Assembly: GCF_007995085.1 (NCBI RefSeq)
Contig: NZ_VOQS01000005.1
Coordinates: forward strand, 186,001-250,000
Source: Paraburkholderia azotifigens
GTDB lineage: Bacteria > Pseudomonadota > Gammaproteobacteria > Burkholderiales > Burkholderiaceae
Length of the DNA: 64,000 nt
Reading direction: 5' to 3'
Shown: positions 9,572-18,580 of the stretch, in pieces
Numbering within the stretch: the stretch's first letter is position 1
Layout of the letters: each line of letters begins with the position of its first letter
Notes under the pieces: model-generated
What the model was told of the DNA's origin: nothing
The model's input: the letters and a program-made list of their open reading frames with translations, nothing else
Database searches by the model: none
Made by a program: the position numbers and the translations under genes

Positions 9572-10561
9572 TCAGGATGTTCCGGTTTGGTAGCTGATCT
9601 CACGGCGATCGGCGGTCAGAACTCGAATCGGCTCCCCTTGAATCCACGCACGGATGTTTTCAACAGACTCGCCGTAGTAGAACTCGTACGAACCTTCGGT
9701 GACGTACCCGATATGCGAAGTTGCGATTACGTTGTCCATACTTCGATACGGATGATCTGCTGGCAGTGGCTCTACATCGAATACGTCCATAGCGGCACCG
9801 GCAATCTGCTTGCGATTCAACGCAACGATCAGGGCCTCCTCATTCACGATCGGGCCGCGCGCTGTGTTTACAAGGAGAGCGTGTGGTTGCATCAGTGAAA
9901 GCTCGTGTGCACCAATGAGGTTGCGCGTGCGCTCTGAAAGGCGAACGTGAAGAGACAAGATGTCACTGGACGCAAGCAATTCGTCTTTTGATACGTATTG
10001 AGCACCATGCCTGGCGGCGGATTCTGCTGTCATGTTTTGGCTCCAGGCAATTGTCCTCATACCAAACGCCTGCGCGACACGTGCAGTCACGCTGCCGGAG
10101 TAACCTAGTCCCAGCAGGCCAATGGTCTTGCCGCTGAGGTCTCTGCCGACGGAGACCTGCCATCCCCCATTTCTGAACGAACTGACCTCTCTCGGGATGT
10201 GGCGTACTGCGGCGAGAATGAGCGCCCATGTGTGTTCGGCCGCTGCCGTTAGCGAGGACGCTGTCCCGCAGACGGTGATACCCAGTTCATCAGCGGCTTC
10301 AATATCGATTGCCGCGTTCCAAGGGCCCGTACTTGCCAACAACTTGAGGTTCTTGAGTCTCGATAGAACGCTCCTCGGAAACCAGGTCCGTTCCCGCATT
10401 ACACATAGTATGTCGTATGGCTGAAGCCGTTCGACCAGAGCATCTTCGTCGTCGATATGGTCTGTGAAGACCGTGATGTCAGCGCTCTTGCGCAGGCTGT
10501 CCCAGTTTCCGAACTGCAATGAGGTGTTCTGGAAGTCATCGAGGATTGCGATTTTGTGCAT
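9572..10561 (-). CDS. D-2-hydroxyacid dehydrogenase family protein
   Basis: A 329-residue NAD(P)-dependent dehydrogenase interconverting D-2-hydroxy acids and 2-oxo acids. The Rossmann motif GLLGLGYSG lies near residue 150, NTARGPIVNE carries the substrate-binding arginine region, and SHIGYVTEG contains the catalytic histidine. It is the last gene of a minus-strand set after the CoA-transferase and MFS genes, 105 bases from the latter. In context it may oxidise or reduce a hydroxy-acid substrate or product of the pathway; the exact substrate is unknown. Confidence 0.9.
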   Translation of the reverse strand: MHKIAILDDFQNTSLQFGNWDSLRKSADITVFTDHIDDEDALVERLQPYDILCVMRERTWFPRSVLSRLKNLKLLASTGPWNAAIDIEAADELGITVCGTASSLTAAAEHTWALILAAVRHIPREVSSFRNGGWQVSVGRDLSGKTIGLLGLGYSGSVTARVAQAFGMRTIAWSQNMTAESAARHGAQYVSKDELLASSDILSLHVRLSERTRNLIGAHELSLMQPHALLVNTARGPIVNEEALIVALNRKQIAGAAMDVFDVEPLPADHPYRSMDNVIATSHIGYVTEGSYEFYYGESVENIRAWIQGEPIRVLTADRREISYQTGTS

Positions 10562-10580
10562 AGGTAACTTTACTGTTGAT

Positions 10581-10606
10581 GCCGGATGGGCAACTGCGCA
10601 TCCGGC
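10581..10606 (-). promoter_or_regulatory. Intercistronic hairpin after the second MFS gene
   Basis: GCCGGATG (10581-10588) and CATCCGGC (10599-10606) form an 8-bp stem with a 10-base loop between the MFS stop and the dehydrogenase start. No T tract follows. Its placement mirrors the hairpin at 747-769 after the paralogous MFS gene. Confidence 0.45.
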
Positions 10607-10666
10607 GGGCCGTTCAAAGTTGACGATCGCTGCTACTGGCTAGCTTGCTGGCAATATCTCATCAGC

Positions 10667-12028
10667 TCAGGATGTCTTGATAGCCTTGGGCTTGAATCCC
10701 ACGAACATGACGATGATTCCGAGAAACAGTACTGCCGTCATCACGTAGAGGCCGCTATTTAGAGTCCCGGTCATTGTCTTAAGCCATCCAATGACGAATG
10801 GACTGCAGAACCCGCTGAGCAGACCAATGCAGTTCACGAACGCAATGCTTCCAGCCGCAGCGGGCGAACCATGAAGATAGTCGGCAGCGATTGACCAGAT
10901 CAGCACATTTATCGCGAAGATGCCCACACAAGCGACAGTCAGCAACGCGATTGTCAATACCGCTGAACTCATTGACTGTGAGACAAGGAGAAGCGCTATC
11001 GCTCCGATCACGCCGGCGATAGTTGCGTGCCAGCGCCGCTCAAGCATCCGGTCGGAGTTTCTGCTGATTGTGACCATACCAATGGCGCCAATACCGTAGG
11101 GGATGGCTGATAGCCATCCGAGTTGCGAGAGGTTGGAGATGCCCGAGCTCTTCATGACGGTCGGCAGCCAGAAGGTGACCGAATAGGTACCGCAAACGAA
11201 AGCAAAATCGATGAAGGCAAGCATGTAGACCTTCGGGTCTGCTAGAGCCTGCGCAAGAGTTCCATGCCCGTGCTGGTTGTTCTTGTGTTTGCGCTCAGTT
11301 TCGACCCGAAACCCCTCTCGCAGCGTGTTCTTTTCGGCATCGGTCAGCCATTTGGCCTTGTCGATATTGTCGTCAAGTATGAACAGCGTAACAATGCCGA
11401 GGGCGACTGCAGGCAGAGCCTCGACAATGTAGAGCCATTGCCACCCGGCCATGTTTGCGACGTTCGCAAGCGCAGTCATCGCCCAACCTGAGACGGGGCC
11501 TCCGACCAGGCCGGCGATTGGGAAGCCAACCATGAAGCACGAGATGATGACGCCGCGCCGATTCTCAGGAAACCATGAACTGAGATAGAAAATCACGCCA
11601 GGAAAGAAGCCAGCTTCGAATACACCCAGCAGTAGCCGGACGATGTAGAACTCGGTGACGTTGGTGACAAATGCCGTGCAGGTTCCGACGATTCCCCAGC
11701 AAATCATGATTCGAGCGATGGTCTTTTTTGCACCCATGCGCTTCAGGAGCAGGGCGCTGGGTACTTCGAGGAGGCAATATGAGAGGAAAAAAATGCCCGC
11801 GCCTAGACCATACACGGCGTCACTAAAACCAAGGGCGTCCTGCATTTGCAGTTTCGCGAATCCAACGTTGATGCGGTCGAGAAATGCGACTACATAGCAA
11901 ACGAAGAGCAGCGGCACGATTCGAAGTGCGACCCGGAGGTAAAGTCTACGTTCGTCTGCGCTCACTGCTGCTACGGGCGGCACTTCGTCTGATGACGCCG
12001 GAGTAGGTTCAAGAAAGGTCTGGCTCAA
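10667..12028 (-). CDS. MFS transporter, ACS family
   Basis: A 453-residue, 12-helix major facilitator of the anion:cation symporter family. The FLDRINVGFAKLQMQ motif in helix 1, a hydrophilic central loop (KAKWLTDAEKN) and a NSDR..ERRWH segment after helix 8 are visible. An ATG at 12124 would add 32 unrelated residues. TTG 12028 is preferred because AGGAG lies about seven bases upstream and the protein then starts with a normal cytoplasmic tail. It follows the disrupted CoA-transferase by about 100 bases and is paralogous to the truncated MFS at the window start. It probably imports a related organic anion under LacI-type control. Confidence 0.9.
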   Translation of the reverse strand: MSQTFLEPTPASSDEVPPVAAVSADERRLYLRVALRIVPLLFVCYVVAFLDRINVGFAKLQMQDALGFSDAVYGLGAGIFFLSYCLLEVPSALLLKRMGAKKTIARIMICWGIVGTCTAFVTNVTEFYIVRLLLGVFEAGFFPGVIFYLSSWFPENRRGVIISCFMVGFPIAGLVGGPVSGWAMTALANVANMAGWQWLYIVEALPAVALGIVTLFILDDNIDKAKWLTDAEKNTLREGFRVETERKHKNNQHGHGTLAQALADPKVYMLAFIDFAFVCGTYSVTFWLPTVMKSSGISNLSQLGWLSAIPYGIGAIGMVTISRNSDRMLERRWHATIAGVIGAIALLLVSQSMSSAVLTIALLTVACVGIFAINVLIWSIAADYLHGSPAAAGSIAFVNCIGLLSGFCSPFVIGWLKTMTGTLNSGLYVMTAVLFLGIIVMFVGFKPKAIKTS

Positions 12029-12130
12029 TTGCTGTCTCCTGATTGTCCCGATTCGCCTGGCGCGAAAGGCCAACGTCCGAGAATCCTTGATGGAAGTGTG
12101 TGTGAAATGGAACTTCGGATGCAACGCCCG

Positions 12131-13319
12131 TCAATCACTTTCCTCGTGCAAAAGGTCGTCTGAACGTTCGCGTGCCGGAGGTTTTGTCAGCAGGTAGTTG
12201 TGCTCGCCGAGGCTGGGTGTATTGCCGGGCAAAGGTGGTCGTCGCCCGTCAAAGGAGACAGGCAGCGCTACGGTCGTGGTTCGGCCATCGGGCGTCTGGC
12301 GAAGAATGTCGAGCGACAAGGTCTGTTCGTCGTTGATCACGCAGTCGACTGTCTGTAGTGGACCACACGGAATCGATTCGGCCTCAAGCACCCGGAGCCA
12401 ATCGCTCGTTGGTGCTTGAACAAACCTGGCTTCCAGAAGAGGAATGAGTGCCTTTCGGTTCAGGACCCGGTTGCCATTGGTTGAAAATCGGGGGTCATCG
12501 GCAAGCGAAGGGAGATCCATGACATCGCATAGGCGTCGATACAACGTGTCGTTTCCTGCCGCGACGAGGATTGCACCATCGGCACACGTGAAAACCTGAT
12601 AGGGCACGATGTTCGGGCTACCGGAACCGATGCGGGCCGGCTCTGGACCACCGGCAAGGCAATCCGAAAGAGGCACCGTCATCCAGGCAAGAGCGGTCTC
12701 GTAAAGTGACACGTCGATAATCTGACCGCGTTCGGGGTCTCCACGGCCTTTGTCCCGGAGTGCGGCCAGGACGCCGATGACTGCCCACATGCCTGTGCCC
12801 ATGTCATTGATTGAGACCGGGACGCGGCTGGGAGCATCGTCTGCGTGGCCCACGATGCTCATCATTCCACTGTACGCCTGTACTAGCGGGTCATAACCGG
12901 GCTTGCTTCGCAATGGGCCTGTGGCGCCGAAGGCTCCGAGGTTGCAATAGACAAGAGACGGACACAGCTCCGTCAAATCCTTCGCCCCCAGGCCGTAACG
13001 GTCGAGATTGCCTGGCTTCAGGTTCTGGAGGACCACGTCGGCATTGCCGACGATGAACTCTCGAATCAGTTTGGCGCACGCCGGGTCACTGAAATCGGCG
13101 CTAATGCTTTCTTTCCCATGGTTCATCGCATGAAAGAGCGCGGAGGAACCGTCAATGAAGGGGGGCCCCATCCACGAGCGTAGTCCCCTGGGCAGCGTTC
13201 TCGATCTTCACGACCCGGGCGCCGAGGTGCGCGAAGATGACACCTGCGTACGGTGCGGCGAGGCTGTGCCCAATCTCCACCACGCAAATGTCTTCCAGCG
13301 GAAGCTGTCGTGTGTTCAC
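12131..13319 (-). pseudogene. CaiB/BaiF CoA-transferase with two frameshifts
   Basis: GTG 13319, with TGAGG upstream, opens a frame beginning VNTRQLPLEDICVVEIGHS, as in the paralogue at 8297-9454. The match then moves through three frames. One missing base in the C4 run at 13185-13188 is needed to reach GDYARGW, and one more in the G6/C4 run at 13160-13169 to reach GPPFIDG. After that the frame is intact to 12131. Restored, the protein would be about 396 residues. The losses are only about 20 bp apart, net -2, so the product is truncated if real. Nothing else shows decay, so a consensus error is quite likely. It would be first in the operon controlled by the operators at 13335-13418. Confidence 0.85.
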
Positions 13320-13334
13320 GGTACCTCACAAAAT

Positions 13335-13418
13335 GAAATGAAACGTTTCCAAAATTAAATGTCAGACAAGAACAAGTCTTCGTCTTTTCACCAGATGCTA
13401 GAAATGAAACGTTTCCAA
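13335..13418. promoter_or_regulatory. Two identical 18-bp operators, LacI type
   Basis: GAAATGAAACGTTTCCAA occurs twice, at 13335-13352 and 13401-13418, exactly 66 bp apart. The core GAAACGTTTC is a perfect palindrome with a central CG, the hallmark of LacI/GalR sites. Both lie just upstream of the CoA-transferase start at 13319, and the LacI-family gene is divergent. A 66-bp spacing (about six helical turns) would suit a DNA loop. Weaker relatives lie at 13576-13590 (core AACGTT) and 13747-13757 (GGAGCGTTTCC), the latter near the regulator's own start. The rest of 13320-13787 holds no supported gene. Confidence 0.75.
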
Positions 13419-13787
13419 TATTAGTGCGTCAATCAGCCTTGTCAAGGCGGTGGTTCCCTGGAAACTATGGGTTCGACATTCTCGCGGCACCGGCAACCGC
13501 CGTCGGACGGGGCTGGCAGACAAAGGGGGAATCTACGTTTCGTTACTTGACAAAGCGGGTGTAGCCGGGAAAATTGGGAACGTTTCACCCAGATCGGGAA
13601 AACGAAAGCGACGCGAGGCGATGATCGGGAGCGTGCGAATGCGTCGGAGGCAGGGAGCGTCGGTGCGGAGCGACCGTGCATCGTACCAATTGCTGGATTT
13701 CCCGGACCTTACGCGCTTGAATGATGGGCCTCTTGAGTGGACCTACGGAGCGTTTCCAACTGCTTTGCGAAGGCTTTTGCCCAAAGA

Positions 13788-14879
13788 ATGAGCACAGAAT
13801 CGAAAGGCAGTTCCACACGCCGGACGGCGACAGACGTTACGTCTGTTGACGACGAACGCAAGCCTTCAATCCGGGACGTGGCGCTTCTGGCGAACGTAGC
13901 GCTGGGAACAGTCTCGCGCGTGATAAACGAGCACCCGAACGTCCGGGAGGACACGCGCAAGCGCGTGAAGGCGGCCATCGTCGAACTCGGCTACGTGCCG
14001 AATATGGTTGCCCAGAGTATGCGCAATCACAGGTCGATGACGTTCGCATGTGTCATGCGCGATTTCACTGTGCCTGTGCTGAGCATGTTCGTCGACTCGA
14101 TGCAGAAGGAGATTGAGGGCTTCGGTTTTTCGCTGATGGTCGCCTCCAGCTATCACGACATCAAGCGCGAATTAGAACTGTTGCTGGGGTTCCAGCAGCG
14201 ACGCATTGACGGTCTTGTCATCGCGACATCGTCGGAGGAAGACCCAGCGCTTCTGGCGATGCTGCGGGAGGCACCATTCCCTATCGTGTTGCTGGACCGT
14301 GAGATGCCTGCCGAGCTTGATTCGGTCACGGTCAATCACGCGGCGGGTGTTCGACAGGCAGTGCATCACCTCGCCGATCTTGGACATCGCCGTATTGCAA
14401 TCATTTCCGGTGAGCCAGGCGTTCATCCAACTCAGAGCCGACTGAAGGGTTTTGGCGATGCGTTCAAAGAGCGCGGGCTGACACTCGAACCGGAATTGAT
14501 TCGACACGCGACTTTCGCACGCGACGCCGGCTACACAGAGACGCGGCATCTGCTGGAGCTAGCCACGCCACCTACGGCGATCATTGCCGGCGGAACGTCG
14601 TTGCTTCCTGGTGTGATGCAGGCTACCCGGGAACGCGGGCTCGTGATACCACAAGACTTATCGGTTATCGCTGGAGCGGACAGTGACGTCGCGCTTCTCG
14701 CGACACCCGCGTTCACGGTTGTTCGCTGGAGCCATGACCAACTGGGCAAGGCGGCCGGAAGATTCTTGATGGAGCGGCTCGATAACCCAAAATTGCCGAG
14801 GCGCAGACTGACAGTCGACGCTGAACTTGTGATGCGGGGCTCTTGCGCGGTACCGCGTCCACAGTTGGCACTACCTTGA
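13788..14879 (+). CDS. LacI-family transcriptional regulator
   Basis: A 363-residue LacI/GalR regulator. The HTH and hinge occupy residues about 27-75 (SIRDVALLANVALGTVSRVIN), followed by a periplasmic-binding-protein-like effector domain. GTG 13737 would extend the protein by 17 residues; ATG 13788 is preferred since it leaves the operator-like sequence at 13747-13757 upstream. It is divergent from the CoA-transferase/MFS/dehydrogenase set, which carries two strong LacI-type sites in its control region, so it most likely represses that set until an effector binds. Autoregulation is possible. Confidence 0.9.
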   Translation: MSTESKGSSTRRTATDVTSVDDERKPSIRDVALLANVALGTVSRVINEHPNVREDTRKRVKAAIVELGYVPNMVAQSMRNHRSMTFACVMRDFTVPVLSMFVDSMQKEIEGFGFSLMVASSYHDIKRELELLLGFQQRRIDGLVIATSSEEDPALLAMLREAPFPIVLLDREMPAELDSVTVNHAAGVRQAVHHLADLGHRRIAIISGEPGVHPTQSRLKGFGDAFKERGLTLEPELIRHATFARDAGYTETRHLLELATPPTAIIAGGTSLLPGVMQATRERGLVIPQDLSVIAGADSDVALLATPAFTVVRWSHDQLGKAAGRFLMERLDNPKLPRRRLTVDAELVMRGSCAVPRPQLALP

Positions 14880-14945
14880 GTCGGAGGATAGCGCTTCCGA
14901 CATTGGCGCTGACGTCCTCAGCAGTGGAGACTCGCGCGGAAGGGA

Positions 14946-15701
14946 TCACAAATCTCTAATCCGGGCATCGATTTGCAGTGCCATCCGCGCGATAGCCAGA
15001 CGAATTTGCTTTTCACGCTTCTGGTCGACTCGGCCGATCGGAATGCTTGTGCTAACAGCCAGTCGTTTGCCGAAGGCAGTCTGCCCGGCATACGCGGCAA
15101 AGCAGGCCAATCCGGCCGCCGATTCCTCGTGCTCGCTTGCTTGGCCAGTTTCGCGGACAGCTTCGAGTTCACGGAGCAGGGCGGCGCGTCGAGTGATTGT
15201 ACGTCGTGTCACTGCGGTGAGCTTTTCCGGGAGCAGATCAATCAACTCTGCTTCGGAGAGCGTTGAGAGCAGCGCTTTTCCTAATGCCGAACAGTGTGCG
15301 GGAAGCCGGGACCCTAGATCTGATACGAGACGGACAGGGCGTCGGGAATCCTCCCGGGCGATGTAGACGACGTCAGTTCCGTCGAGCGTAGCCAGTTGCA
15401 CGACCTCATCATGTGTTGCAACAAACGCGGCCGCGAGCGCACGAAACACCGACTGATAGCCGTCGTGACGCACATACGCATTTCCCAGCTCAAAAAGCTT
15501 CACCCCGATGAGATAGCCGTCGCCTCGCCTTTCGATCCAATGCTGTTGCTGCAGTGAATTTAGAAGGAGATACAGCGTGCTTCGCGATAATCCGGTCGCC
15601 TCGCGCAGCGTGGCCACGCGAACAGGCTCTCCCGCACTCGCTAGAACTTTGAGAATGTCCTGTGTACGGCGCAGGGCTGGTACCTCGTATGTCTTTTCCA
15701 T
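14946..15701 (-). CDS. IclR-family transcriptional regulator
   Basis: A 251-residue IclR regulator. The N-terminal winged HTH (residues about 10-65, motif LREATGLSRSTLYLLLNSLQ) is followed by the effector domain with the typical HCSALGKALL segment. ATG 15701 is chosen because family proteins start shortly before the ALRRTQDILKVL helix; longer frames up to 15830 lack support and no strong SD is seen at any start. It is divergent from the FAH-family gene, and an inverted repeat lies in the gap. It probably controls the FAH and dapB genes. Confidence 0.9.
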   Translation of the reverse strand: MEKTYEVPALRRTQDILKVLASAGEPVRVATLREATGLSRSTLYLLLNSLQQQHWIERRGDGYLIGVKLFELGNAYVRHDGYQSVFRALAAAFVATHDEVVQLATLDGTDVVYIAREDSRRPVRLVSDLGSRLPAHCSALGKALLSTLSEAELIDLLPEKLTAVTRRTITRRAALLRELEAVRETGQASEHEESAAGLACFAAYAGQTAFGKRLAVSTSIPIGRVDQKREKQIRLAIARMALQIDARIRDL

Positions 15702-15737
15702 CGCAGATGTATTCAGTAGCGATCTGATTCGGATTTC

Positions 15738-15773
15738 GTCCAACCTGTTGGACATATTAGCAGCAGATTGGAC
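15738..15773. promoter_or_regulatory. Candidate IclR operator
   Basis: GTCCAAC and GTTGGAC form a perfect 7-bp inverted repeat with a 2-base spacer (15738-15753). A further TTGGAC half-site lies at 15768-15773. They sit between the divergent IclR-family and FAH-family genes. Position and symmetry suit an operator; binding by this IclR protein is inferred. Confidence 0.55.
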
Positions 15774-15832
15774 GACTCTATACCATGGGCATAGGATGCG
15801 CGCTTCTTCTCCGTGACCGGCAACGAACATAT

Positions 15833-16999
15833 ATGGCTATTCCCTCAAATTCCTGTCTTCCTGCAGATGCGGAGCGTGCGGTACTAGTGGGGCGAGTGTG
15901 GCGTCCCGCACCGCATAACGGTCCGGCGGTGATTGCCATTCGACAGGGTGAAGTCTTCGATATCACTAGTACCGTTCGCACCACTGCAGACCTGTTTGAC
16001 AGCAACGACGCGCTCGACGTCGCCCGCAGTGCGCCGGGGGAGTCGCTGGGGAGTGTGGACGCGCTGATCGCAAAAAGTCTCGACCCGAATGCGACCGGGC
16101 TCAGACTGCTTGCGCCTTGCGACGTTCAGGCAATCAAGGCGTGCGGTGTGACGTTTGCGGTGAGTCTGCTTGAGCGCGTGATCGAGGAGCAGGCCGGGGG
16201 AGACGCTAGCAAAGCGCAGGAAATTCGGGGGACGATTCACGCGCTTATCGGGGCGGACCTCTCAAAGATCAAGCCAGGTTCCGAAGGTGCGCTGAAGTTG
16301 AAAGCGGAGATGGAACGGCGGGGCGCGTGGTCCCAGTACATGGAGGTTGGAATCGGCACTGACGCGGAGGTGTTTTCCAAGTCACAACCGATGTCGTCTG
16401 TGGGTCTCGGAGCTAATATTGGTCTCTACAAGACGTCGGTCTGGAACAACCCAGAGCCGGAGATTGTGCTGGCAGTCAACAGCGCTGGTCAGATTGTGGG
16501 CGCGACATTGGGGAACGACGTCAATCTGCGAGATATTGAGGGCCGTAGCGCCCTGTTGCTCGGGAAGGCGAAGGACAACAACGGTTCGTGCTCCATCGGG
16601 CCGTTTGTTCGTCTTTTTGACGACCATTTCACACTGGATTCAATCCGAAAGGAGAGCGTGTCGCTGAAAATTGAGGGACGTGACGATGATTTCGTCCTTG
16701 AGGGCGTCAGTCATATGAGCCAGATTAGTCGCGATCCTGTTGACCTGGTGAGCCAGACGTATGGTCCGCATCATCAGTACCCGGATGGCTTCATGCTATT
16801 CCTCGGCACGATGTTCTCGCCAATTGAGGACCGGGATGCCAAGGGCGCCGGATTTACGCATCACTTGGGGGACGTGGTTACGATTTCGGCGCCGTCGCTC
16901 GGCGCGTTGGTCAACACTGTTCGCCGGTCTGATCAGATTGCTCCTTGGACATTCGGCGTTCGCGCGTTGTATGGAAATTTGAGGGCGAGAGGCCTGTGA
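15833..16999 (+). CDS. FAH-family protein, 2-keto-3-deoxy-sugar-acid dehydratase-like
   Basis: About 388 residues with a C-terminal fumarylacetoacetate-hydrolase fold. The stretch EVGIGTDAEVFSKSQP, then WNNPEPEIVL and GNDVNLRDIEGRSALLLGKAKDNN, resembles the XylX-type 2-keto-3-deoxyxylonate dehydratases more than true FAH hydrolases. EPE and GNDV carry metal-ligand positions. ATG 15785 could add 16 residues; ATG 15833 fits the family N-terminus better, though neither has a clear SD. Expected role: dehydration of a 2-keto-3-deoxy acid to an alpha-keto-acid semialdehyde. The IclR gene and operator are adjacent. Confidence 0.82.
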   Translation: MAIPSNSCLPADAERAVLVGRVWRPAPHNGPAVIAIRQGEVFDITSTVRTTADLFDSNDALDVARSAPGESLGSVDALIAKSLDPNATGLRLLAPCDVQAIKACGVTFAVSLLERVIEEQAGGDASKAQEIRGTIHALIGADLSKIKPGSEGALKLKAEMERRGAWSQYMEVGIGTDAEVFSKSQPMSSVGLGANIGLYKTSVWNNPEPEIVLAVNSAGQIVGATLGNDVNLRDIEGRSALLLGKAKDNNGSCSIGPFVRLFDDHFTLDSIRKESVSLKIEGRDDDFVLEGVSHMSQISRDPVDLVSQTYGPHHQYPDGFMLFLGTMFSPIEDRDAKGAGFTHHLGDVVTISAPSLGALVNTVRRSDQIAPWTFGVRALYGNLRARGL

Positions 17000-17251
17000 A
17001 AGTGTAGGAATTTGAGGCGTCGAGCAGACTGAAAGTTCGATCTTGCCAAACCCTCTCGATGCGGCATTCCGGCTCGGAACCGGGAGGTGCGTGAAAATGC
17101 TGTTCTTGATGTCAGCGAGCGCCGGCTCTTTATAGCGCCGACTGCAGATTGGCGATACGCCACTCTGCGGCATGGCATGGTAGATATTGGTCCATACGCC
17201 AAGGTGGTCTGCACGCCCTAAGCAGACGAGCGGAGTCTCACGGAGAAATTG

Positions 17252-18049
17252 ATGAAAATTGCAGTCGCGGGCGCAACCGGTCGAATGGGCCAGATGCTCA
17301 TTGAAGCTGTCTTGAATGCAGAAGACGCAATTCTCGTTGGTGCATTAAGCAGAGAAGGTAGTCCGAGCTTGGGTCAGGACGCTGGCACGTTCGTTGGAAA
17401 GACCACAGGGATTGCGATCACTGACGATGTCGACGCCGCACTGGCATCGTGCGACGTCCTGCTCGATTTCACTCGCCCGCAAGCGACGCTCGCATATCTG
17501 GAAGCAGCACAGCGCCATGGTGTAAAGATGGTTATCGGAACGACGGGCTTCGATGCTGCGCAGTTGGACTTGATAAAGGCGGCCTCCAATACTATCGCTG
17601 TGATGTTTGCTTCCAGCACGAGCGCGAGTCTTAATGTCACGCTTGAACTGATCGAACGGGCGGCAAAGAGCTTCTCTCAGGGTTACGACATTGAAATTAT
17701 TGAAGCTCACCATCGTTACAAGGTGGACGCGCCTTCGGGAACGGCGCTGACGATTGGCGAGACTGTCGCTGCTGCTGTTGGTCGCAATCTGGCAGACTGC
17801 GCTGTGTACGGACGACAGGGAGTTACCGGGAAAAGGGATTCGTCGACGATTGGGTTTTCTGCAATCCGTGGGGGCGACATTGTTGGTGAGCATACTGTGA
17901 TGTTCATCGGCGATGGCGAGCGAATCGAGGTCACCCATAAGACACTCAACAGATTGCCATATGTCAGGGGTGCGTTGCGTGCCGCTCGCTTCCTGATTGA
18001 GCAGAAAAGCGGTTTGTTCGATATGCACGATGTACTGCGGAAAAATTGA
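17252..18049 (+). CDS. dapB: 4-Hydroxy-tetrahydrodipicolinate reductase family (DapB-like)
   Basis: A 265-residue DapB with the N-terminal GATGRMG nucleotide-binding motif and the catalytic [15 protein letters not shown] segment (HH near 158). The FDMHDVL end is also typical. ATG 17252 has GGAG at 17242-17245. DapB reduces hydroxy-tetrahydrodipicolinate in lysine synthesis. Here it stands beside an FAH-family dehydratase and catabolic regulators rather than dap or carAB genes, so it is probably a second copy whose substrate may be a catabolic imine or lactam. That is inference from context. Confidence 0.88.
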   Translation: MKIAVAGATGRMGQMLIEAVLNAEDAILVGALSREGSPSLGQDAGTFVGKTTGIAITDDVDAALASCDVLLDFTRPQATLAYLEAAQRHGVKMVIGTTGFDAAQLDLIKAASNTIAVMFASSTSASLNVTLELIERAAKSFSQGYDIEIIEAHHRYKVDAPSGTALTIGETVAAAVGRNLADCAVYGRQGVTGKRDSSTIGFSAIRGGDIVGEHTVMFIGDGERIEVTHKTLNRLPYVRGALRAARFLIEQKSGLFDMHDVLRKN

Positions 18050-18370
18050 GGACTTGACGATCACGGACAATCTACAGGGAGTAACGTCAACCGGTAATCA
18101 TCCGCAGGGGACAGCCGCCCATTTTGCGACCCTGTGGGCCAGCTATGACTTTTCCACTATGGACGTTCCCGGGTTCCATGTCGGCACAGGCATGAGCATG
18201 TGCGAAAGACGTACAGCCAGGTCCGAACTGGCTAGCGATCTGGCAGCGTCAGCATGGGTCCGTCGGCGCTGACTCCGACCCACAACATGATGATCGGCCG
18301 TTCAACTCCGCTCGCTACGTCCTCCCGTTGGCTGGGCAAGGGCTTGATCCGTTGCCGCCTCTCTGTATCT
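18050..18370. other. Intergenic, no gene seen
   Basis: About 320 bases after dapB. Open frames here change from strand to strand without start signals or recognisable motifs. The stretch marks the approach to the base-composition change at about 19 kb, but no att-like repeat, tRNA or integrase remnant was found. Confidence 0.4.
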
Positions 18371-18580
18371 CTACAACTGGCGTCCGTTCGAACGCGGGCC
18401 GATGCCATTTTTCTTGAGCAGCGCACGCAGTCGCCGGTTATCCGCGTAGAAGCAGGCGACAGCGACGATCGTGATGACGGGGAAAAAATACTGGCCGGAG
18501 TAATGCAGCAGGGCCCAAGCTCCTGCCGCGCAAACACATGCGACGACAATCAATGTGATCTTGTCGGTCATCCAGTTCAT
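18371..18580 (-). CDS. Small membrane protein, unknown
   Basis: 69 residues starting MNWMTDK, with two adjacent hydrophobic segments (residues about 7-23 and 29-44) and a basic C-terminal tail (NRRLRALLKKNG). AAAGG precedes ATG 18580 by seven bases. Its start overlaps the stop of the upstream small gene (ATGA), suggesting translational coupling. I do not recognise the family. Confidence 0.5.
   Translation of the reverse strand: MNWMTDKITLIVVACVCAAGAWALLHYSGQYFFPVITIVAVACFYADNRRLRALLKKNGIGPRSNGRQL

Noticed and set aside
13450..13791. 113-codon frame in the LacI/CoA-transferase gap
   Set aside because: No ribosome binding site or motif; it overlaps operator-like sites and the LacI gene start.
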